Source: Bacteroidetes bacterium GWF2_41_31
GTDB taxonomy: Bacteria > Bacteroidota > Bacteroidia > Bacteroidales > F082
NCBI GenBank assembly: GCA_001769215.1
Contig: MEOL01000028.1
Location: 39,860-103,859 of the forward strand
Reading direction: 5' to 3'
DNA: 64,000 nt
Positions 1-7,829 of this stretch are shown piece after piece (position 1 is the first letter of the stretch; each line of letters begins with the position of its first letter). The translations under genes and the position numbers were made by a program. The notes below the pieces were generated by a model. That model saw only the letters and a program-made list of their open reading frames with translations. It searched no databases and was not told the DNA's origin.

Positions 1-956
1 ATATCCTTTGACACAACTGCATTCTTTTCAGGAAATTGAATGTTTCCGAATTTCGAATCGATTCTGAGCCGGTACGAGGTTCCCGGGGCTATGGCTAGTT
101 CAACATTGCTGAATTCGGTGTCAAGCGAAATGGTTGAAAACCCTTGTTTTATATCCTGGATTTCAATTGCGCCATAACTCATTTCGATGCGGGCGTTTTG
201 AGTCAACTTTCCAATTTTAATGTTTGTAAAATTCGACTCACCTTCTATGTTATTGATTGACATAGCCTCGAAGTGGCCACCCTCCATTTCTATCGTTGCC
301 TTATTGAGTTCTGAGAAAAAGGAATCAGAGTATTCTGTTTCGAGGCTGATTTCACCAGCCTTTTCCACAGTTATCTTGCCATAACTGACCTCCAACTTAG
401 CATTGCTCAATAAATCGATGGTTGCTTTTCCAAAACTCATTTCAATTTCATTGGCAGTACCGGTAAGTGAGGTGGCTGTCAGGTCGCCGTATTGACTTTC
501 GATGGTGGCAGTGCCTGTCACCTCTCCTATCCAGGCCGATCCGAAACTATGGCTTAAGTCAAGGTTTACATATTTCGGCATCATCACCTCCATGGTAATT
601 TCAATTTGTTGGTTGCTGTTGTTTCCTTTTCCTGACGACAATTTGCAGGAAGCATCCACCTCGCTTCGGTTCCCCGATACGTAGGTTACGATTCTGTCAA
701 TAACATCATTGGCTTTGTCGGTTGTACGCGCGGTTACCTTTGCCGTTATGGTAATGGAAATCACCGGCTTTTCCCAATTTTTACAATAGACTTTGCCAAA
801 TTCGTGCGAAATATTCAAATTCACCTGTTGGTTAACATCAAATTGCTTTTCTATCAGCACCTTCTCAATGGTTTCTTCAGCCCGGAGAACCTGTTGTCCT
901 CCAACGAAAAACAGCACTACCAGGGTTGCGAAGCAAGTAGTTATTTTTCTTTTCAT
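1..956 (-). CDS. DUF4097-like secreted protein, 3' end outside window
   Basis: This open frame starts at the ATG read on the minus strand at 956 and runs off the left edge without a stop, giving about 318 residues. It has an N-terminal signal peptide (basic MKRK, then a hydrophobic stretch ending near LRAEE). The rest is a series of short beta-strand repeats with recurring S-[FY]-G motifs (HEFG, HSFG, MSFG, VSYG, MSYG, SKFG). That pattern is typical of DUF4097/DUF2807-type beta-helix putative adhesins. It lies 21 bp downstream of the anti-sigma-like gene in the same direction, so it is probably the last gene of a sigma/anti-sigma operon. Its function is unknown; the family name is inferred from repeat style. 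Confidence 0.75.
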   Translation of the reverse strand, partial: MKRKITTCFATLVVLFFVGGQQVLRAEETIEKVLIEKQFDVNQQVNLNISHEFGKVYCKNWEKPVISITITAKVTARTTDKANDVIDRIVTYVSGNRSEVDASCKLSSGKGNNSNQQIEITMEVMMPKYVNLDLSHSFGSAWIGEVTGTATIESQYGDLTATSLTGTANEIEMSFGKATIDLLSNAKLEVSYGKITVEKAGEISLETEYSDSFFSELNKATIEMEGGHFEAMSINNIEGESNFTNIKIGKLTQNARIEMSYGAIEIQDIKQGFSTISLDTEFSNVELAIAPGTSYRLRIDSKFGNIQFPEKNAVVSKD

Positions 957-977
957 GATTTTTTGATTTAAAATGGA

Positions 978-1544
978 TTAAAATTGTGTATAGGGTTCTC
1001 CCACACGAAAACCTTGCGATGCCGTGCGGGCTTCATTATTTAATGTATTTAAAATTTCGGCTTTTTTTATTTGTGTGTTTACCATGGCCGCTTTTACAGA
1101 CTCACTTCCGGGATTTTTCATGTATTCCTTCTCAATACTGAGTAGCCTGGCATCTAACTTTTCTATTTGCTTTGCAGCTACCTGATTGATGGTGATGGTA
1201 CTGCTATTTTCCTGTCTGACTTCCTTTATTTCATCCTCATCTATGCGGCATTGACCATCATAATATGAAATAACCTGTTGCAAATCGTTCGGTATTTCAA
1301 TTGTAGTCACTTCAACCGAAGAAGCCTTCCCTTCCTTAAATGGTTCGATCGTGAGCCAAACAATTGAAGCCACCAGCAATAGCGATGCCGCTGCTTTTAG
1401 CCAGAGATTATTTCGACGGGTATCTTTTTTATGGCCGTTTAATTTCCTGAGCCGCATTGAAAAGCGTTGTTCATGACCTTCAAGAGGTTCCTTGTTTTCG
1501 AAATGTCCTTTGTTTTCTTCTAAATATTTTTCAATTTTCCACAT
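978..1544 (-). CDS. Anti-sigma-factor-like membrane protein
   Basis: A 188-residue protein with a charged N-terminal segment of about 50 residues, one transmembrane helix (around residues 50-66, LWLKAAASLLLVASIVWL) and a C-terminal extracytoplasmic region with predicted helices. The start overlaps the 3' end of the ECF sigma gene by 14 bp, an arrangement typical of translational coupling between a sigma factor and its membrane anti-sigma factor. No zinc-binding anti-sigma motif (HxxxCxxC) is visible, so the assignment rests on topology and context. The downstream DUF4097-like gene may be a target or partner. Confidence 0.6.
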   Translation of the reverse strand: MWKIEKYLEENKGHFENKEPLEGHEQRFSMRLRKLNGHKKDTRRNNLWLKAAASLLLVASIVWLTIEPFKEGKASSVEVTTIEIPNDLQQVISYYDGQCRIDEDEIKEVRQENSSTITINQVAAKQIEKLDARLLSIEKEYMKNPGSESVKAAMVNTQIKKAEILNTLNNEARTASQGFRVGEPYTQF

Positions 1545-2127
1545 GCCACACCTCCTTTTTCCCCTGTTGGTTTTGTAGTCTCTGAATTTCCCCGATCAAT
1601 CGCTGCCTGGCTCGCGAGTACTTTGTTTTCACATTGTTGTATTCCAAATTGAGGATTTGACCCATTTCTTCATAGTCCATTCCCTCGAATAAATGCAGCG
1701 ACAAAACAATCCGATATTGATCGGGAATATTTTGCATAGCCAATTGGACTTCTCTAAGTTGATATTGCAGGTCGGGTTCCTGGTCATCAACTTCCTCATC
1801 CTCAAGAATCTCATGCTGTATCATCTCCCGGTACGACTGTATTGTTTTCTCGCGTTTTATCACATCAAGTGCTTTGTTAATGACGATCCGTTTTAACCAG
1901 GCGCCAAAACTCTGCTCATCGCTCAACTGGCTAATTTTTTGAAAAGCGTCAATAAAAGCTTCTTGCATCACGTCTTCGGCTTCTACAGGATTTTCTAAAA
2001 TACGGTTGGCGGTGTGATACATGGCTTTATAATAATTTTTATACAACATCATCTGGGCTTTCCTGTCGTTTCGCTGACAGGCCCTGATCAATTCCTGATT
2101 GGGATGTATGTTTAGTGACTTAATCAT
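1531..2127 (-). CDS. ECF-type RNA polymerase sigma-70 factor
   Basis: About 198 residues from the ATG at 2127 (protein starts MIKSLNIHPNQELI). An upstream in-frame ATG at 2220 would add 31 residues that look unrelated to the family. Region 2 is clear (LYKNYYKAMYHTANRIL, then EDVMQEAFIDAFQKI and a W-L-K-R-I-V-I-N-K-A segment). Region 4 carries the helix-turn-helix around YEEMGQILNLEYNNVKTKYS. The length fits ECF sigma factors. It is first in a likely three-gene operon with an anti-sigma-like protein and a DUF4097-like protein, which suggests envelope-stress or adhesion-related control. Target promoters cannot be read from the sequence. Confidence 0.85.
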   Translation of the reverse strand: MIKSLNIHPNQELIRACQRNDRKAQMMLYKNYYKAMYHTANRILENPVEAEDVMQEAFIDAFQKISQLSDEQSFGAWLKRIVINKALDVIKREKTIQSYREMIQHEILEDEEVDDQEPDLQYQLREVQLAMQNIPDQYRIVLSLHLFEGMDYEEMGQILNLEYNNVKTKYSRARQRLIGEIQRLQNQQGKKEVWHVEN

Positions 2128-2254
2128 TTTCAAATTACTGATCAAAAGACGATCGAAAAATAATTGGTTACACTTTGGAGACGAAATTTGGAAAATATTT
2201 AGTATCGAAATTTTTGTCAATTTCTTTTCCGGGAAGGAGGTCCCGTGGCCGGGT

Positions 2255-2587
2255 TTATAACCGCGGGTTAGGTGTAGGCAATATTTCTATGCTTTCTTTA
2301 CTTATCTCCTTAATAAAATCATCTCCCTCATAATAATATTTTGTTGGGTAAGGATGAGTCTCAATAACAGGATATTTAATATTAACTTTTGAGTATAATT
2401 TTAAATTCTCAAAAACATTATCACTGAATTGGTCAGAAATTAATAACAAATCAATATCAGACCACTCATGTGTCATATTTTTTGCTGCTGAACCAAATAA
2501 AAACACCTTATGAAAGGTCAATCCATTTAATTGGCAATCATTTACGAATAATCTAGCTGTATTTATTGCACTATCTCGAGTAACCAT
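2255..2587 (-). CDS. Minimal nucleotidyltransferase (MNT) of a HEPN-MNT pair
   Basis: A 110-residue protein with the nucleotidyltransferase signature GSAAKNMTHEWSDIDLLL: GS at residues 32-33 and the two catalytic aspartates D44 and D46. It is translated from an ATG inside the 3' end of the HEPN gene (25-bp overlap), so the two are coupled. In this family the MNT partner acts as antitoxin, in characterised cases by AMPylating the HEPN RNase. Here that role is inferred from family and arrangement. A distal third acidic residue was not assigned. Confidence 0.75.
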   Translation of the reverse strand: MVTRDSAINTARLFVNDCQLNGLTFHKVFLFGSAAKNMTHEWSDIDLLLISDQFSDNVFENLKLYSKVNIKYPVIETHPYPTKYYYEGDDFIKEISKESIEILPTPNPRL

Positions 2588-2958
2588 AACCTTAATTTAT
2601 TTGTTTCACCAATCATTTTGTTTGTAAATGACTCATTACATATATGATGCATTTTTGTCAAATAGTCAGGGTATCTACCCTCCAATTGAAATCGGTTTAA
2701 ACTCAACATGAATTCACTCATGCTATCTTTCAGCTTTATAGGCGTGGTTGAAAGCAAATGAATCAAATTGTGAGTTCTGGGAGGTACATTCCCCTCATTG
2801 TGCTTAATCCATATTGCTTTACATATTTTTTCAATCACCAAATGTGCAAAAAACAATGATTGCAAGTAATTTCGTCCTTTGAATAAGGTATCAACAGCAG
2901 CCCAATCATCATCAGCTTGGATGAGCCAAAAATCAATAATTTCCTTTTTCGTTTTCAT
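2563..2958 (-). CDS. HEPN-domain protein, putative toxin
   Basis: A 131-residue, mostly helical protein with the PF05168-type layout: an ADDDWAAV-like first helix, a FFAHLVIEKICKAI helix, the PPRTHNLIHLL segment and a RYPDY segment near residue 100. An R-x5-H arrangement is present in PRTHNLIH, but whether it is the catalytic HEPN motif cannot be settled here. It is the first gene of the two-gene module and overlaps the MNT gene. A TAnnTTTG box lies only 5 bp upstream of the start codon, so the transcript may be nearly leaderless. Confidence 0.7.
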   Translation of the reverse strand: MKTKKEIIDFWLIQADDDWAAVDTLFKGRNYLQSLFFAHLVIEKICKAIWIKHNEGNVPPRTHNLIHLLSTTPIKLKDSMSEFMLSLNRFQLEGRYPDYLTKMHHICNESFTNKMIGETNKLRLWLLEIVQ

Positions 2959-3291
2959 TTATCAAAGATAACTCATTTTTTATGAAATGAAATTTTGACA
3001 TCATGGTGGTTTTCTCTGATTACACTATAAGGTGTAAAAAAGTAGGTTTATTATCAGCTTAAACAACGGTTGTCAAACAAAAACGTAAAGGATATGGGCA
3101 ATAGATAGCATAAAAATTAGTCTTGTCCATTATGGCAAAGTCCAAATTTGGTCTGTGACATTAACAATCAACAATACAAACCCACTGGTATTAAATTGGC
3201 GGGATTGTTTTATATTAACTTGTTTGTTTTTGATCTAATCTGTACTATGATATCTATTTTATTTTCAATATATAACAAATCTAAAGTCGAA
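2959..3291. other. Gene-free stretch
   Basis: Apart from the promoter-like box next to the HEPN gene, this 333-bp AT-rich stretch shows no ORF with coding character, no strong hairpin and no recognisable repeat. Confidence 0.5.
2963..2970 (-). promoter_or_regulatory. Candidate -7 box for the HEPN-MNT module
   Basis: TATCTTTG on the minus strand matches the Bacteroidota -7 consensus TAnnTTTG. It ends 5 bp before the HEPN start codon, so the predicted transcription start would fall at or next to the ATG. No convincing -33 element was identified. Confidence 0.35.
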
Positions 3292-3693
3292 CTACTTTGA
3301 ACTGGAATAATAAGCTTCTGCCTTCTTTTTAAATTGATATGAAGCGCCGGTATTGGTATTATTCCAACTTGTGCTATCAATATAAACAGTACCTGTTGAA
3401 TTGGTTACCTGCATATTGAAAAACACTTCCCCATTATCTATATTACCTGAAACGTAAAGACTGGCATCGTAGCTGTTCGCAGACGTATAGGAATAATCTA
3501 AATCAGGCACTGACATTTTGGTCACTATTTCACCCGAAATATTTTTATACTGAATGGTATCCATTTGAACATCACCAATTGAGGTAACTGTACACTTAAT
3601 GGTATAAATTACATCAGGCGTGCTGCTTGATTTGGAACATGACACGAGGCTGATGATGGCTAAAACCAAGGTAAAGTAAGCTATTTTTTTCAT
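3292..3693 (-). CDS. Small lipoprotein, paralogue A
   Basis: A 133-residue protein with a lipoprotein signal peptide: hydrophobic core YFTLVLAIISLVS and lipobox LVSC, Cys at about residue 20. The mature part is rich in Ser, Thr, Asn and Tyr and probably all-beta. It is a clear paralogue of the next upstream gene: both share a GDV-MDTIQYKN block, a YDA-LF/Y-SG block and the same length. The function is unknown. The gene has its own -7 box about 42 bp upstream of the start. Confidence 0.75.
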   Translation of the reverse strand: MKKIAYFTLVLAIISLVSCSKSSSTPDVIYTIKCTVTSIGDVQMDTIQYKNISGEIVTKMSVPDLDYSYTSANSYDASLYVSGNIDNGEVFFNMQVTNSTGTVYIDSTSWNNTNTGASYQFKKKAEAYYSSSK

Positions 3694-3735
3694 AAATTTC
3701 CTTTAAGGGTTGATTACGGTTATTTGATTAAAGGT

Positions 3736-3743
3736 CAAATATA
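3736..3743 (-). promoter_or_regulatory. Candidate -7 box for lipoprotein A
   Basis: TATATTTG on the minus strand (TAnnTTTG consensus), about 42 bp upstream of the start codon. The same octamer lies at nearly the same distance from the paralogous gene, so the duplication seems to have included the promoter. Confidence 0.45.
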
Positions 3744-3930
3744 AACAATGATTCAATCGCCAATCATTTTATTTATAAAAAACAGTTAAATTTTTGCATT
3801 CTTATCCCTTACCAAGTCCATATTGTACTGATTATCTTCACTCAACGACGTGAACTGAGGGATTCGTTATGTAAAGAAATTTGACCGGTTGAGCAGAACG
3901 TATCCGATCCAATTGTCATTGGGGATATTT

Positions 3931-4332
3931 TCACCTGGCAACGATGAACATTTTTGATACGCCGTATCTAAAGGATAAAGGTTTCATCGAATCGCTACAG
4001 TATTGATAGGAACTATCCGCAAAGGCAACCATGTTGTCATTCATAATCTGCAATGTAAACTCTACAGTTCCATCATTTATAAAGCCCGACATAAACAAGC
4101 CGGCATCATAACCATTTGATGAGGTAAACCAATAATTCAGGTTATTTTCCTTTTTTATTGTAATCGTTTCACCATGAAGGTTCTTATACTGGATGGTATC
4201 CATATGTACATCTCCAGCGGAAATAATGCTGTACTTCACTTTAAAAATAGTATCGGGGTCAGTGGGAGATTTAGAACAGGAAATGACAACAAACAGTGCC
4301 ACAGCCATCAGAAATGTTCGTGAAGAATTCAT
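3931..4332 (-). CDS. Small lipoprotein, paralogue B
   Basis: A 133-residue lipoprotein with signal sequence and lipobox VISC. It matches paralogue A in length and in several blocks (AGDVHMDTIQYKN, GYDAGLFMSG), but its C-terminus differs and carries an extra Cys. The two genes are separate transcription units by spacing (237 bp apart, each with its own -7 box). No domain was recognised. Tandem duplication followed by divergence is the simplest explanation. Confidence 0.75.
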   Translation of the reverse strand: MNSSRTFLMAVALFVVISCSKSPTDPDTIFKVKYSIISAGDVHMDTIQYKNLHGETITIKKENNLNYWFTSSNGYDAGLFMSGFINDGTVEFTLQIMNDNMVAFADSSYQYCSDSMKPLSFRYGVSKMFIVAR

Positions 4333-4376
4333 CTTTTTAGGTTTTATGAGTTAAAAAATGAATAGGTTAATCGCCT

Positions 4377-4384
4377 CAAATATA
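4377..4384 (-). promoter_or_regulatory. Candidate -7 box for lipoprotein B
   Basis: TATATTTG on the minus strand, about 44 bp upstream of the start codon. It is identical to the box upstream of paralogue A. Confidence 0.45.
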
Positions 4385-4505
4385 AGGCATTTTTTGTTAT
4401 TTGCGATGATGACGAGTAAATTATTATTCTATTCTACCCATTTTAACCAGTTTGGAAAGGTCTATAAGTATTTCCAGAAAAAAACCACCGCGTCACTATG
4501 ATCCT

Positions 4506-4513
4506 TACCTTTG
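4506..4513 (+). promoter_or_regulatory. Candidate -7 box for the nitronate monooxygenase-like gene
   Basis: TACCTTTG matches TAnnTTTG and lies 21 bp upstream of the ATG at 4535, leaving a short leader. Confidence 0.45.
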
Positions 4514-4534
4514 CTTTGTTAGAACCTATAATAA

Positions 4535-5494
4535 ATGATGAAGCGATTTCCCCTGTTCGAAGCACTGGGCGCACAATATCCCATATTAATGGCACCCATG
4601 TTTCTGGTGACCAATACACAAATGATGGTTGCTGCTTTAAAAAGTGGCATCACGGCTGCGGTTCCGGCACTCAATTACCGGACTGATTCAGCTTTGCGTG
4701 AGGCCATAGGCGAGATTAGAAGGCAAACTGACAAGCCTTTTGGCGTAAACCTTATTGTGAACAAATCGAATATTAAGTATAGACAACAACTCAAAACCTG
4801 TGCGGAACTAAAAGTGGGATTTATCATCACCTCCCTTGGCAATCCGAAAGAGACCATTGAATTATGCAAGCCATTGGGCATCAAGGTGTTTTGTGATGTA
4901 GTAGATTTATTATATGCCAAAAAAGTGGCTGACCTGGGAGCCGATGCAGTCATAGCGGTGAGTTCGGCGGCAGGCGGGCATGCCGGCAATCTGAAACCCG
5001 AAGAACTGGTCCCATTGTTAAAAAAGCAACTCCCCATCCCTGTGATCTCAGCCGGTGGTATTGCAACTTCTGCTGACCTGGAGCAGGCACTCGAACTGGG
5101 TGCCGATGGGGTTTCCGTTGGAACCGCATTCATCGCTTCTAATGAAGCAGGCGTATCAGAAGAATATAAACAGGCCCTGGTAGAATATTCGGCCAAAGAC
5201 ATTATCCTGACGAAAATAATCTCAGGCACTCCGCTCACTGTCATCAATACCCCTTATATGCAATCGCTGGGAAACCATCAGGGCTTTTTGAATAAGTTGA
5301 TGTACAAAAATAAGTTCCTGAAAAAATACATCAAAATGCTTATTGCCTTCCGTGGAATGAAAACGATTGAGCATGCGGCTTCAAAAGCTACTTATAAAAC
5401 CGTTTGGGTTGCAGGAACATCCATAGAGGACATTCACAAAATCCGTCCGGTAAGCGAAATAGTGGCATCACTGACAAAATCATTGATCAAATAA
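4535..5494 (+). CDS. Nitronate monooxygenase / FabK-like flavoprotein
   Basis: A 319-residue TIM-barrel flavoprotein of the 2-nitropropane dioxygenase/FabK superfamily. Visible family features are the N-terminal YPILMAPMF segment, the AAGGHAG glycine-rich loop near residue 145, and the FMN-phosphate segment ISAGGIAT followed by ELGADGVSVGTAFI. Family members either oxidise alkyl nitronates or act as FMN-dependent enoyl reductases; sequence alone does not decide between these. The ATG at 4538 is an alternative start. The 3' end overlaps the convergent truA gene by 8 bp. Confidence 0.8.
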   Translation: MMKRFPLFEALGAQYPILMAPMFLVTNTQMMVAALKSGITAAVPALNYRTDSALREAIGEIRRQTDKPFGVNLIVNKSNIKYRQQLKTCAELKVGFIITSLGNPKETIELCKPLGIKVFCDVVDLLYAKKVADLGADAVIAVSSAAGGHAGNLKPEELVPLLKKQLPIPVISAGGIATSADLEQALELGADGVSVGTAFIASNEAGVSEEYKQALVEYSAKDIILTKIISGTPLTVINTPYMQSLGNHQGFLNKLMYKNKFLKKYIKMLIAFRGMKTIEHAASKATYKTVWVAGTSIEDIHKIRPVSEIVASLTKSLIK

Positions 5495-6233
5495 GGGCGA
5501 TAGGATACTCAATCTTTTCTAAAAAAAGACCCTCGGCAGGCACCGAGAATCCGGCTTTTTTTCGGTCTTTGGCCTCAATAATGGTAACCATATCCTGCGC
5601 TCTTAGCTTTCCCTTGCCAATTTCCACCAAGGTGCCCACAATGGCACGCACCATATTGCGCAGGAAGCGGTCGGCAATAATAGTAAAAACAAGTTGATCG
5701 CCCAACACATCCCACCTGGCTTCAGTAATTTTGCACAGGTTGGTTTGAGTTTGCGTGTGCAATTTCGAAAAACTGGTAAAGTCGTTGAAATTCAACAAAA
5801 AGCCAGTAGCCGTTTTCATGGCATCGATGTCTAAGGTTCTATAATAGGGGTAACTTAAACCATGTGTAAAGGGATTTTTATGCTGGCTGATATAATAGCG
5901 ATAAGTACGACTTATGGCGCTAAACCGGCTATGCAAATCGCCCGGAACCGGAGTGATGTTAAAAACTACCACGTCTGAAGGAAGAAACCTGTTTAATTTA
6001 TAGGTGGTGTCGGAAGGCTCATCCAAAGTTCCTTCTATGTCAAAATGTGCGTAAAATTCCCGTGCATGGACCCCTGTATCCGTTCGCCCACATCCAACTA
6101 CATTAATTTCTTGTCCCAGTATCAAGGACAGTTTTTGATTGAGCTCAGCTTGGACGCTATGGGCATTTTCCTGTATTTGCCAGCCATGATAGCGACTTCC
6201 ATTGTAAGCCAGTTTTATAAAATACCGATTCAT
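5487..6233 (-). CDS. truA: tRNA pseudouridine synthase A
   Basis: A 248-residue protein from the ATG at 6233 (MNRYFIKLAYNGSRYHGWQ). An upstream in-frame ATG at 6251 adds only six residues. The catalytic motif is CGRTDTGVHA with the nucleophile Asp52, and the family's YHGWQ, RTYRYYI and FLRNMVR segments are all present. TruA isomerises uridines 38-40 in the tRNA anticodon arm in the cytoplasm. It is convergent with the nitronate monooxygenase-like gene. Confidence 0.95.
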   Translation of the reverse strand: MNRYFIKLAYNGSRYHGWQIQENAHSVQAELNQKLSLILGQEINVVGCGRTDTGVHAREFYAHFDIEGTLDEPSDTTYKLNRFLPSDVVVFNITPVPGDLHSRFSAISRTYRYYISQHKNPFTHGLSYPYYRTLDIDAMKTATGFLLNFNDFTSFSKLHTQTQTNLCKITEARWDVLGDQLVFTIIADRFLRNMVRAIVGTLVEIGKGKLRAQDMVTIIEAKDRKKAGFSVPAEGLFLEKIEYPIALI

Positions 6234-6340
6234 GAAACAAAAGTAGATCAAAATCTGCTAAATAAAACAGCCGCATGAACCCCATCCGTTGATGATGCCC
6301 ATGCGACCGTCTGAATTCCTGATCTCTTAATGCGTATTAA

Positions 6341-7327
6341 CTAATCCTCAAAATCGCGTTTCATAAATTGAATGCGCTCGAAAGAGGCCGATGTTGCTAC
6401 ATCCTGAAGCGCTTTTCCCCTGAAATCGCTGATCTGGTTAAAATGATGTTCCTTCATCCATTCGCGAAGATCCTTCAAAATTGTTTCGATATAGGGAATG
6501 CCATTAATATACAATGTACTGCATACCTGAACCGCTGTGGCACCGGCAAGCAAAAGCTTAATCATTCCAATGTGGTAATGTATCCCGGTTGAAGCCACCA
6601 GATCGCATCCGATATTTCTCCCGGCCATCAGGGCTATCCACCTCAAAGGAACATTTTGCTCTTCAGGTTGCGAAAAATGATTGTCGGTAACAACCTCCAT
6701 GGTATTGATGTCGATATCAGGTCTGAAAAAGCGGTTAAAAAACACCAACCCCTGAGCACCATTCTCGACCAATTGAGAGGCCATGGAGCATAAATTGGTA
6801 AAATAACTTCCGAGCTTGACGGAAACAGGAATTGTAACTTCCTTCTTAACAGCCACCAATATTTGAAGATATTGATCTTCTATCTCGCTACTCTTAAGGG
6901 AAGCATCAAATGGAAATATGCTGATATTCAGTTCAAGCGCATCTGCACCTGCATCCTGGATGGCCTTGGCGAACTTGGTCCATTCAACAGCTGATGTACA
7001 GTTTATGCTGGCAATTACAGGAATATCCACAGAAGCTTTTACTGTCTTCACAAAATCAAGGTATTTATCCAGGCTTGCCTCCATCGACAATCCCATGACA
7101 TGGTCTTTTGCCTCCGGATACCAGTAATACATCTCATTACTCTTTCGCAAGTGAGCTTCAGATTCGCCCCTGATTTGCTCTTCAAATATCGATTTGAGAA
7201 CTACAGCACCGGCACCGTACATAGCACACAACTTGATGTTCTCCAAATCCTCGGTCAGTTTTGAACTGCTTACAATCAGCGGGTTCTTCAACTGAAGTCC
7301 CATATAGGTTGTCGAAATATTGATCAT
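6341..7327 (-). CDS. Dihydroorotate dehydrogenase-like FMN protein in the hox operon
   Basis: A 328-residue TIM-barrel protein of the dihydroorotate dehydrogenase-like family. It begins INISTTYMGLQLKNPLIVSS and has SINCTSAVEW, the DALELNIS strand and the C-terminal ASTGIHY and GATAVQVCSTLY segments that bind the FMN phosphate in relatives. It differs from bona fide PyrD: these DHOD-like proteins have uncertain substrates. The start overlaps the stop of the hydrogenase protease gene by 4 bp, so it is the last gene of the hydrogenase operon and probably translationally coupled. A role in hydrogenase-linked redox metabolism is inference from context. Confidence 0.75.
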   Translation of the reverse strand: MINISTTYMGLQLKNPLIVSSSKLTEDLENIKLCAMYGAGAVVLKSIFEEQIRGESEAHLRKSNEMYYWYPEAKDHVMGLSMEASLDKYLDFVKTVKASVDIPVIASINCTSAVEWTKFAKAIQDAGADALELNISIFPFDASLKSSEIEDQYLQILVAVKKEVTIPVSVKLGSYFTNLCSMASQLVENGAQGLVFFNRFFRPDIDINTMEVVTDNHFSQPEEQNVPLRWIALMAGRNIGCDLVASTGIHYHIGMIKLLLAGATAVQVCSTLYINGIPYIETILKDLREWMKEHHFNQISDFRGKALQDVATSASFERIQFMKRDFED

Positions 7328-7827
7328 TTGAGCATGCTTATTGGTAAATTTTTCTTAATAAGTGCCCATCCGGCCAACTGACGGGTCAGAAATTGAAATG
7401 CCTGTTCCAAATTTAACCTGGCATTGGCCGTGAGGCCTTCCTTCAATTCCCATTCATAGCCTTTTATTACCAGCACGTAAGTTTCGGGGGATTTTCCAAA
7501 CAACGATTGCGACAAATGCAGCACATAATCAGGACTTATAGCATGCATCGTAAACTCCACCTGGGCCTCCGAAGGCTCAACAGTTTTAAACTTGTACTCA
7601 TTAATCCGCTGTTCTTTGGTAGCATCAACAAAAACCACAATATCCCATTGAGATATTTTTTCCGCATCCTCAATATTCAACTGATAGTTACTATCGGTTT
7701 GCATACAGGTCAGGTGGTGGGTTTCAATCCATTTTTGAATCATCGTGACCATTTCATTTCCAATTCCGTCATCCTGACGGCCCGGATTTCCATAGCCATA
7801 AACCAGTACTCTTTTTTTGGGTTCCAT
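7324..7827 (-). CDS. hoxW: [NiFe] hydrogenase maturation protease
   Basis: A 167-residue protein of the HyaD/HybD/HoxW family. It starts with VYGYGNPGRQDDGIG, which contains the conserved GNxxxxDDGxG motif whose acidic residue binds nickel. Further on are the DIVVFVDAT strand and a histidine in TMHAISPD. It removes the C-terminal tail of the large subunit after nickel insertion. It starts 2 bp after the hoxH stop, as expected for the cognate protease, and overlaps the DHOD-like gene by 4 bp. The symbol is assigned by analogy with the Cupriavidus soluble hydrogenase. Confidence 0.85.
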   Translation of the reverse strand: MEPKKRVLVYGYGNPGRQDDGIGNEMVTMIQKWIETHHLTCMQTDSNYQLNIEDAEKISQWDIVVFVDATKEQRINEYKFKTVEPSEAQVEFTMHAISPDYVLHLSQSLFGKSPETYVLVIKGYEWELKEGLTANARLNLEQAFQFLTRQLAGWALIKKNLPISMLK

Positions 7828-7829
7828 GA

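Noticed and set aside
4675..5247. 190-residue minus-strand ORF opposite the nitronate monooxygenase-like gene
   Set aside because: It is the antisense shadow of a well-supported gene.
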